Of a stretch of DNA of 5,773 bases, positions 1-5,773 are shown piece after piece. Made by a program: the position numbers and the translations under genes. This DNA is from Gammaproteobacteria bacterium (GTDB taxonomy: Bacteria; Pseudomonadota; Gammaproteobacteria; Steroidobacterales; Woeseiaceae), in NCBI GenBank assembly GCA_003645495.1, contig QNFK01000148.1:1-5773 (forward strand), written 5' to 3'. Positions within the stretch are counted from its first letter, which is position 1; every line of letters begins with the position of its first letter. The notes under the pieces are model-generated. The model saw only the letters and a program-made list of their open reading frames with translations, searched no databases and had not been told where the DNA came from.

Positions 1-485
1 AGCGCCGACGCATCTACATTTGCTGGTAATGGTTTGGCTTCGACCAGGTCACCATTTGGCCAGGCAATCTTCGCCGGGTCCCCATCAGGGTATGGCAAAT
101 GAAGTGTCGGCCGCGCGTCGATGTCGTCAAATGTCTGGTCAGGCGGCATTACGACACAGCCGATACCCACACGAAACGCCGCACTGATGACAGGTCCGGA
201 TTCCGCCCCCCCGATTGCGACCGCCTGCAGGTCGTTGTTGATGACATATTCACCTCCGTTGACCGTGCCCACAGGTTCGCTCAGGTAGGCCAGCTCCTGA
301 GCAAATACCTGTTCGATCGTGCGTCCGGAGGTGAACAGACCGTTGCACATGAGCACCGCCTGCACACCATTGCGGATCATGGTGCGGTTGGCGACGAAAT
401 AATCGTAGCTCTCTTCCTGTTCGGCAACCGCCGGATTGATGAGCGTGAAGCTGAGGAAGGCAAGTGCTGGCAGTGATCTTTTCAT
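1..485 (-). CDS. Exported serine hydrolase-like protein (beta-lactamase-related family), N-terminal part only
   Basis: I read this frame directly: it opens with ATG at 483-485 and stays open for 161 codons to the left edge, so the C-terminus is missing. Residues 1-21 form a signal peptide (MKRS, then a hydrophobic core ending AVA, cleavage before EQEE), so the product is predicted to be periplasmic or secreted. The stretch around residues 45-56 (MCNGLFTSGRT) and the later GIGCV (108-111), with cysteines at 47 and 110 that could form a disulfide, resemble the region before the catalytic domain in class C beta-lactamase-related serine hydrolases. That assignment rests on remembered family sequence. 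The diagnostic SxxK nucleophile motif would lie beyond the window, so neither activity nor substrate can be judged. A promoter lies just upstream, which suggests a transcript separate from the cyclase gene behind it. The coding region is secure; the family call is moderate. Confidence 0.72.
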   Translation of the reverse strand, partial: MKRSLPALAFLSFTLINPAVAEQEESYDYFVANRTMIRNGVQAVLMCNGLFTSGRTIEQVFAQELAYLSEPVGTVNGGEYVINNDLQAVAIGGAESGPVISAAFRVGIGCVVMPPDQTFDDIDARPTLHLPYPDGDPAKIAWPNGDLVEAKPLPANVDASA

Positions 486-527
486 TGCAGATCCAGTATG
501 AGATGTCAGGTAGTTCGTTTGGAGCCT

Positions 528-556
528 TTTATACTTGATGCGTATGCGGCAGTGAA
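528..556 (-). promoter_or_regulatory. Sigma70-type promoter for the exported hydrolase-like gene
   Basis: Read on the minus strand, TTCACT (551-556, 4 of 6 to TTGACA) is followed after exactly 17 bases by TATAAA (528-533, 5 of 6 to TATAAT). Transcription would start near 521, giving a leader of about 35 bases before the ATG at 485. The ribosome binding site is weak (GGAT near 494-497). Position, spacing and match agree, but this is prediction from consensus only. Confidence 0.5.
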
Positions 557-628
557 CAAGCTGACGTGACGCCTGTTACGCGAGGTAGTCCGATCAAACC
601 GGCATGCAAGTGTCGAATTTGTTACACC

Positions 629-1723
629 TCATGATTCCGCAACGAGGTCAATCGGCAGGCCTTTTGCGCTGGCGGCCTCAACACAATCACGTCCGGCGGC
701 CTTCGCTTTGTACAGCGCACGATCTGCGCGGGCTACCAGGGACTCGGCATCATCGTCGTCCCAGGCTTCGGCAACGCCCAGGCTTATCGTCACCGGTATG
801 CTTAGATCTGCGACGGTAAATGGGTCTGCGTTCATCCTGCTGCGGATTCGTTCAGCGAACTGGGTTGCATCAATAATGTCGGTACCGTCGAGGATCATGA
901 TGAACTCCTCGCCACCATAACGGCCGATTGTGTCGCCGTCGCGCGAGTCGTAAGTCAATCTTGAGGCCGCCGCTGCAAGTACTTTGTCACCGATAAGGTG
1001 GCCGTACTGATCATTGATTGTTTTGAAATGATCGAGATCCGCCATAACAACACTCAACGGGCGACGCTTCTCCTGCGAAATGGGTAGCGCCTCCTTAAGC
1101 ACCTCGATAGCAAAAGCGCGACTACATAGATTGGTCAGGCTATCGGTTTGCAAAGACCTGCGTAGTGCCCTGCCTTCATCGAGTATCGAGCCGATAGATC
1201 GCTCGAGGGAGACAACCTTGTCGGAGTAGTAGGTTTCTATGGTGAGCGACATATCAAGCGCTGTTATCGTAATAATGAACTGCACCAGCGAGCGAAAGTG
1301 TGTCGGGTCTGACTGGAGTTCCTGCGGAATGTTGTCAATTAGCAGGCTCTGCAACAAACGGTATGCACTGTGATAAAGGGCCAGCGACACGTCGACGTAC
1401 TGGTGAACAGCACCAATTCTCAGGCGTTCTTCGAAATATTGTTGGGTGTCGAAATCCTCGCCGAGACTGAGGAGATATCGTCGCTGCGTCATCTTGAGCC
1501 TGCTGAACTGGCTTTGGCTGCGGACGATCTCAGTGAATTGTGGATTTCGGCCCAGTACCTCGTAGAAGCTATCGATAATTGCATCGATATTCGGGCGAAT
1601 AACGAAAGTCTGCAGTTCCTGCGAGAGTTGCACGCTGTGTGGCTCGCTGAGCCCAATCAAGCCCAGTCGAACATTGATGCCGTCGGCATCGAAACCAAAT
1701 CGTTGACACAAAAAGTGTTCCAT
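629..1723 (-). CDS. Globin-coupled diguanylate cyclase (predicted heme oxygen sensor, GGEEF)
   Basis: Predicted to make cyclic di-GMP from two GTP under control of a heme globin domain. In the 364-residue version, residues 17-165 look like a globin-coupled sensor: FYEVL with Tyr54 aligns with the distal Tyr43 region of E. coli DosC, and IGAVHQ with His107 aligns with its proximal heme His98. A short helix (about 168-192) leads into the GGEEF domain (193-353), which has DLDHFKTIND (metal Asp229, Asn237, Asp246), the active-site GGEEF at 270-274 and the inhibitory RxxD site (Arg261, Asp264) five residues before it. There is no EAL domain and no clear membrane segment, so it should be cytosolic. 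The roughly 130-residue middle domain of DosC is absent. The start is uncertain: the frame is open up to 1927 with in-frame ATGs at 1765, 1819 and 1927. I chose 1723 because it gives the usual globin N-terminus and lies just after a possible promoter; the longest version would overlap the divergent yaiI-family gene. Cyclase is near certain, globin very likely. Confidence 0.9.
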   Translation of the reverse strand: MEHFLCQRFGFDADGINVRLGLIGLSEPHSVQLSQELQTFVIRPNIDAIIDSFYEVLGRNPQFTEIVRSQSQFSRLKMTQRRYLLSLGEDFDTQQYFEERLRIGAVHQYVDVSLALYHSAYRLLQSLLIDNIPQELQSDPTHFRSLVQFIITITALDMSLTIETYYSDKVVSLERSIGSILDEGRALRRSLQTDSLTNLCSRAFAIEVLKEALPISQEKRRPLSVVMADLDHFKTINDQYGHLIGDKVLAAAASRLTYDSRDGDTIGRYGGEEFIMILDGTDIIDATQFAERIRSRMNADPFTVADLSIPVTISLGVAEAWDDDDAESLVARADRALYKAKAAGRDCVEAASAKGLPIDLVAES

Positions 1724-1752
1724 AACCGTCGACCACCACAAGCGACAATAAA

Positions 1753-1781
1753 ATAGTATCGCCATGGGCGTGGCTTGGTAA
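1753..1781 (-). promoter_or_regulatory. Possible promoter for the globin-coupled cyclase
   Basis: On the minus strand TTACCA (1776-1781, 4 of 6) and TACTAT (1753-1758, 4 of 6) are separated by 17 bases. A start near 1746 would leave about 23 bases before the ATG at 1723, with only a weak GGTGG as ribosome binding site. If this is the real promoter, the upstream in-frame ATGs at 1765, 1819 and 1927 cannot be used. Both boxes are only partial matches. Confidence 0.3.
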
Positions 1782-1837
1782 TACGTAGTTTTGACGATGC
1801 CGGTGAGAGATTCTGACATCGATTCGGACCGCAAGAC

Positions 1838-1865
1838 TCGCCATGTATGCCACAAGTGCGATAAT
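1838..1865 (+). promoter_or_regulatory. Possible promoter for the yaiI-family gene
   Basis: GATAAT (1860-1865, 5 of 6 to the -10 consensus) is preceded after 16 bases by TCGCCA (1838-1843, 4 of 6 to the -35). Transcription from about 1872 would give a leader of under 30 bases that carries a GAGAG ribosome binding site at 1886-1890, nine bases before the ATG. The weak -35 and short spacer keep confidence low. Confidence 0.3.
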
Positions 1866-1899
1866 TGAAATCCTGTTTGATCGACGAGAGTTACGGTAA

Positions 1900-2352
1900 A
1901 TGAAGATATGGGTGGACGCGGACGCATGCCCGGTGGTGATCAAGGACATCCTGTTTCGGGCAGCCGAACGCACCGGAGTGGCACTGACCCTGGTGGCGAA
2001 CCAGGCCCTGTACACACCGCCATCACGAAATATCACGACGGTGCAAGTGCCGCAGGGATTCGATGTCGCTGACAATGAGATTGTTAAGCGGCTGGAGTCC
2101 GGCGATCTGGTCATTACCGGCGATATTCCGCTGGCAGCGGAGGTGATCGAAAAAGGCGGGCTGGCATTGAGCCCTCGCGGTGAGCTGTATTCGCCGGAGG
2201 ACATTCGTGGCCGCCTGACGATGAGAGACTTTATGGATACGATGCGCTCCAGCGGCGTAGATACATCAGGCGGGCCACCACCCCTGAGCCAGGCTGACAG
2301 GCAGTCGTTTGCCAATCACCTGGATACGATATTGACGAAATATGCCAAATAA
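1900..2352 (+). CDS. yaiI: YaiI/YqxD-family protein (UPF0178, DUF188)
   Basis: 150 residues, close to the roughly 152 of E. coli YaiI. It opens with MKIWVDADACPVVIKDIL, the hallmark of the family, with conserved acidic residues Asp6 and Asp8 and Cys10. Further family marks are VANQ at about 33-36, the PQGFDVADNEIV segment at 51-62, VITGDIPLA at 71-79, and a GGPPPLS stretch before a C-terminal helix. The family is annotated as PIN-like, which would make the acidic cluster a candidate metal site for nucleic-acid cleavage, but no reaction is established to my knowledge, so the function stays open. No signal peptide or membrane segment is visible, so it should be cytosolic. The start has an acceptable GAGAG at nine bases and places the conserved N-terminus at residue 1. 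It is divergent from the cyclase gene and separated from rhlE by 225 bases containing a promoter, so it is probably its own unit. Family membership is very secure. Confidence 0.95.
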   Translation: MKIWVDADACPVVIKDILFRAAERTGVALTLVANQALYTPPSRNITTVQVPQGFDVADNEIVKRLESGDLVITGDIPLAAEVIEKGGLALSPRGELYSPEDIRGRLTMRDFMDTMRSSGVDTSGGPPPLSQADRQSFANHLDTILTKYAK

Positions 2353-2419
2353 GCAGGCATCGGCTGACCCCGATTAGGTCGCAAAATCAGTAAATAAGCC
2401 TTCCATTCTCGAAAACACC

Positions 2420-2428
2420 TGTTATAGT
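2420..2428 (+). promoter_or_regulatory. Extended -10 promoter of rhlE
   Basis: TGTTATAGT combines the extended element TGn (2420-2422) with TATAGT (2423-2428, 5 of 6). The best -35 at 17 bases, CTTCCA (2400-2405), matches only 3 of 6, as is common when an extended -10 is present. The predicted start near 2435 leaves a leader of about 143 bases before rhlE. Confidence 0.5.
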
Positions 2429-2440
2429 CCGCTCCGTTCT

Positions 2441-2497
2441 GGCGCACATCGGTCTGCGCCAATCACTCCGCCCCGCAAATCCGCGGCTTCCGGAGCC
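2441..2497 (+). promoter_or_regulatory. Structured 5' leader of rhlE (two predicted hairpins)
   Basis: The first hairpin pairs GGCGCA (2441-2446) with TGCGCC (2455-2460), a perfect six-base GC-rich stem with an eight-base loop. The second pairs CTCCG (2466-2470) with CGGAG (2491-2495) and encloses CCGC (2473-2476) with GCGG (2483-2486). A competing small stem joins GGCT (2485-2488) to AGCC (2494-2497). No run of T follows, so this is not a canonical terminator. Long structured leaders are known for some cold-induced RNA helicase genes; a regulatory role here is inference. Confidence 0.4.
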
Positions 2498-2563
2498 AAT
2501 TTAGAATACCCAGCCTGGACCGAACCATACACGGCGCATGTCGTGTAACTGGTCAGGCGACCT

Positions 2564-2567
2564 GGAG
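2564..2567 (+). promoter_or_regulatory. Ribosome binding site of rhlE
   Basis: GGAG sits ten bases before the ATG at 2578. It is the only good match in the area and supports that start, which also places the helicase Q motif at the very N-terminus as in E. coli RhlE. Confidence 0.6.
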
Positions 2568-2577
2568 TACAAAATCA

Positions 2578-3883
<1,306 letters not shown>

Positions 3884-3885
<2 letters not shown>

Positions 3886-3900
3886 AATCGAATTGATTCT
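3884..3900 (+). repeat. Small inverted repeat over the rhlE stop codon
   Basis: AGAATC (3884-3889) and GATTCT (3895-3900) form a perfect six-base stem with a five-base loop, and the left arm includes the last two bases of the rhlE TAG. The stem is AT-rich with no T run after it, so it is unlikely to terminate transcription. It might protect an RNA end or separate rhlE and GST expression, or mean nothing. Confidence 0.3.
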
Positions 3901-3904
3901 GCGT

Positions 3905-3939
3905 AGGATTTCGAAATGAAAAGCTGTTTCCAATGTTGA
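3905..3939 (+). promoter_or_regulatory. Possible leader mini-ORF (MKSCFQC) overlapping the GST start
   Basis: AGGA (3905-3908) lies seven bases before an ATG at 3916, ideal spacing, and opens a seven-codon frame, MKSCFQC, that stops with TGA at 3937-3939. That stop lies just past the GST start at 3933-3935, in another frame. The GST ATG has no comparable binding site of its own, and AGGA is 24 bases away from it. The arrangement is what termination-reinitiation coupling would need. It is too short for any coding statistic, so it may be chance. Confidence 0.3.
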
Positions 3940-4607
3940 CGATTCACCACCTGGAAAATTCTCGCTCCCAGCGTATCCTTTGGTTGCTTGAGGAGTTGGG
4001 GCTCGAATACGAAATCAGGAGATACAAACGCGATAAGACGACCGGTCTTGCGCCACCTGAATTGATCGCGATTCATCCACTCGGCAAGGCGCCAGTCATC
4101 ACGGACGATGATGTCACTGTTGCTGAGTCAGGTGCGATTATCGAATATCTCGTGGGCAAATATGACAATGGAAGGCTATTGCCGGCCGAGGGTACGCCGG
4201 CGCGACTGGCGTACACCTATTGGCTGCACTACGCGGAAGGTTCGTTTATGCCGCTTATGATCGTGTCCTTAATCATGAGTCGAATAGAAACGGCGCCCAT
4301 GCCGTTTTTTGTGAAGCCAATCGCAAAGGGGATAGTCGCCAAAGTACGTGCAGGTTACCTTGGTATCAATACCAAACGTCATCTCGCGTACATGGAAAAA
4401 GAGCTCGATAAGTCGGTTTGGTTTTGTGGCGATACACTGACAGCTGCCGATATCCAGATGAGTTTCGCAATAGAAGCGGCCGCAGTACGTACGGACCTTG
4501 CAGAGACGTGTCCCAACCTGGATGCATTTCTCGAAAGAATTCGTGCATTGCCGACTTATCAGGCGGCGCTTGAGAAGGGCGGCCCCTACCAGTTGATGGG
4601 TGACTGA
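3933..4607 (+). CDS. Glutathione S-transferase family protein
   Basis: A 224-residue cytosolic protein, the usual length for the family, predicted to bind glutathione and conjugate it to electrophiles or reduce peroxides; the substrate cannot be told. Residues 1-78 are the thioredoxin-like domain: ENSRSQRILWLLEELGLEYE (8-27) starts the first helix, with Ser10 or Ser12 as candidate thiolate-activating residues; LGKAPVI (50-56) holds the conserved cis-proline Pro54; and ESGAIIEYL (65-73) supplies Glu65 and Ser66, which contact the glutathione gamma-glutamyl group. Residues 90-215 are the all-helical domain with the folding motif LTAADIQMSF (169-178; Thr170 and Asp173 form the N-capping box). 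The overall pattern resembles bacterial and yeast Gtt1-like GSTs, but I would not fix the class. ATG 3933 is the only sensible in-frame start. The gene is 47 bases behind rhlE with no visible promoter or terminator between, so cotranscription is plausible. Confidence 0.93.
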   Translation: MLTIHHLENSRSQRILWLLEELGLEYEIRRYKRDKTTGLAPPELIAIHPLGKAPVITDDDVTVAESGAIIEYLVGKYDNGRLLPAEGTPARLAYTYWLHYAEGSFMPLMIVSLIMSRIETAPMPFFVKPIAKGIVAKVRAGYLGINTKRHLAYMEKELDKSVWFCGDTLTAADIQMSFAIEAAAVRTDLAETCPNLDAFLERIRALPTYQAALEKGGPYQLMGD

Positions 4608-4608
4608 A

Positions 4609-4635
4609 TAGCCAACTCATGCAATGTTCGGGCTA
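4609..4635. other. Imperfect inverted repeat between convergent genes
   Basis: TAGCC (4609-4613) pairs with GGCTA (4631-4635), extended by AAC (4614-4616) with GTT (4626-4628) across a two-base bulge. It fills the 25-base gap between the GST stop and the kinase stop, and its right arm contains the kinase TAG. Neither strand shows a proper T run after it, so it is at best a weak bidirectional terminator. Confidence 0.25.
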
Positions 4636-5773
4636 GGTAATCGCCGGAAACGAAATCGCAAATTCTGCACCGGGCTCATTGTTCACTACGTCAATGGTGC
4701 CACTCATCGCGACTGTAAGTTGGTGCACTATCGCAAGGCCGATACCGGTGCCGACCGTTTCCCTTGTGAGTTCATTTTCCGATCGATAAAAGAGCGTAAA
4801 GATCTTTTTCATCTGATCCCTGGGAATGCCTGGACCGTAGTCTCTTACAGAGAACGTAACCTGGTTGTCGCTGGTTAGTTTGCTATCGATCTCGATTTTC
4901 TTGTCAGCCGCCGATTTCGAAAACTTGATGGCGTTGTCTACAAGATTGATGATGATTTGTGCGAAGCAATCATCATCTATGTTGATTGTTGCTTTGTCAG
5001 TTGCCTCGTCTCGCTGGAATTCAAGCTCGAAACCGGCACGGTCGACCTGATTAGCGATCTTGGATTCAATGTTGCTGAGCAATTCACCGACGCTGACCGG
5101 TTTCAGGTCGAACTGTGGTTCGTTCCTGGTGATTTGTGCCAGTTGCAACACGTTGGAAATAAGTCGTGTAAGGCGTTCCGATTCATCGTGGATGTATTCG
5201 TAATATTGCTTTCGTTTGCTCTCGTCAGCCCAGCCTTCTTTCAGCATTTCACCGTACATGCGAATTGAGGTGAGCGGAGTTTTGAGTTCATGGCTCACTG
5301 CCGATACAAAGTCCTGTTGCTGTTTTGCGAGCCTGATCTGACTTGAGCCCAGCCGGTACAGAGCAGCGAAGCCACCGAGGAAGACGATGGCAATGATGAT
5401 GCTGGTCCAGCCCAGCACTTTTGCTCCGGGGCCAGCGGGCAACTGGCGAATGCTGAAGATCAGCTCCAGTCCTCCTAATGGCGCAGTTAATCGATTGCGA
5501 TACAGCAGAGCGCCGTTGAAAGCCGCTGTACCGTTCGGGTAACTGTTGAGTTGCACTTCGCGACCGATGGAGTGAATAACGTCGTCCTGGTAGGCGACGA
5601 GCAGGTTCGACGTAGCGGAAAGGGCTGTGTCCATGAAGCTGGTGGTGATGACATGCTCAACAAAGGCCTGCTGGTCAATGACCGAGCCCTGAATATAGCG
5701 CTCGCCCTCGCGCCACACGTTGCGAAACAGAACGAAGTGACCGCTGTCGAGAAGGCTGAACTCCAGTGGGTCG
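4633..5773 (-). CDS. Membrane sensor histidine kinase, N-terminus cut off by the window edge
   Basis: Predicted to autophosphorylate on histidine and pass the phosphate to a response regulator. The frame is open to the right edge; the GTG at 5716-5718 is merely internal, since the sequence before it (DPLEFSLLDSGHFVLFRN) reads as continuous protein. From the edge inward it has part of a periplasmic sensor domain (to about 5420), one membrane segment rich in Ile, Val, Leu and Gly (about 5418-5350), and a short linker IRLAKQQQDF. Then comes the HisKA domain with SHELKTPLTS (phosphoacceptor His at 5290-5292), followed by the HATPase domain with N box INLVDNAIKFS, G1 DYGPGIP, F-box FTLFYR and G2 GTGIGLAIV. 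All catalytic motifs are intact and the C-terminus is complete. No HAMP domain fits between membrane segment and HisKA. The signal is unknown and no response regulator is in view; it could lie beyond the right edge. Being a histidine kinase is near certain. Confidence 0.94.
   Translation of the reverse strand, partial: DPLEFSLLDSGHFVLFRNVWREGERYIQGSVIDQQAFVEHVITTSFMDTALSATSNLLVAYQDDVIHSIGREVQLNSYPNGTAAFNGALLYRNRLTAPLGGLELIFSIRQLPAGPGAKVLGWTSIIIAIVFLGGFAALYRLGSSQIRLAKQQQDFVSAVSHELKTPLTSIRMYGEMLKEGWADESKRKQYYEYIHDESERLTRLISNVLQLAQITRNEPQFDLKPVSVGELLSNIESKIANQVDRAGFELEFQRDEATDKATINIDDDCFAQIIINLVDNAIKFSKSAADKKIEIDSKLTSDNQVTFSVRDYGPGIPRDQMKKIFTLFYRSENELTRETVGTGIGLAIVHQLTVAMSGTIDVVNNEPGAEFAISFPAIT

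Noticed and set aside
99..476. Plus-strand 125-codon open frame opposite the exported hydrolase-like gene
   Set aside because: It lies fully antisense to a minus-strand frame that has a signal peptide, promoter and family resemblance. Its own product is Arg/His-rich and resembles nothing known.
1370..1756. Plus-strand 128-codon open frame opposite the globin domain
   Set aside because: Antisense to the well-supported globin-coupled cyclase, without a ribosome binding site or family resemblance.
1569..2315. Minus-strand 248-codon open frame across the yaiI-family gene and into the cyclase gene
   Set aside because: It is antisense to a highly conserved family and out of frame with the cyclase. 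Its Arg/Ser-rich product has no recognisable domain; it is a shadow frame.
2354..2380. Short inverted repeats (ATCGG/CCGAT and GACC/GGTC) after the yaiI-family gene, considered as a terminator
   Set aside because: The stems are four to five bases, mutually overlapping and not followed by a T run.
4948..4977. Perfect 10-base inverted repeat (GATGATGATT and AATCATCATC, ten-base loop)
   Set aside because: It falls on the kinase N-box region, where Asp-Asp-Asp and Ile-Ile-Ile happen to use GAT and ATC codons. The coding sequence explains it without a structural role.

Overview
The window reads as ordinary chromosomal DNA from a free-living gammaproteobacterium of moderate GC content. The main evidence is an RhlE-type DEAD-box helicase that matches the E. 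coli protein, as I remember it, almost motif for motif, together with a YaiI-family protein. The globin-coupled cyclase and the secreted serine-hydrolase-like protein suggest an environmental, perhaps marine, lineage; that narrower placement is inference. I see no phage, transposon, CRISPR, tRNA or rRNA.

Layout, left to right. A minus-strand gene for an exported protein resembling the N-terminus of beta-lactamase-related serine hydrolases (1-485) runs off the left edge and has its own promoter. Next, also on the minus strand, is a diguanylate cyclase (629-1723; the start could be further upstream) with an N-terminal globin sensor domain. Divergent from it is the yaiI-family gene (1900-2352). 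A 225-base gap holds an extended -10 promoter and a structured leader, followed by rhlE (2578-3885). Only 47 bases further on the same strand is a glutathione S-transferase gene (3933-4607). It converges, with a 25-base gap, on a minus-strand sensor histidine kinase (4633 to beyond 5773) that is cut by the right edge.

How the genes fit together. The window does not show a single pathway. The common theme is environmental sensing and stress: predicted oxygen-controlled c-di-GMP synthesis, RNA remodelling, thiol conjugation and an envelope two-component sensor. rhlE and the GST gene may share a transcript; the others look like separate units. No gap between genes exceeds 225 bases. The most interesting items are the compact globin-coupled cyclase, which keeps heme-binding and oxygen-ligand residues plus an intact product-inhibition site, and a seven-codon, two-cysteine mini-ORF that holds the only good ribosome binding site in front of the GST gene.
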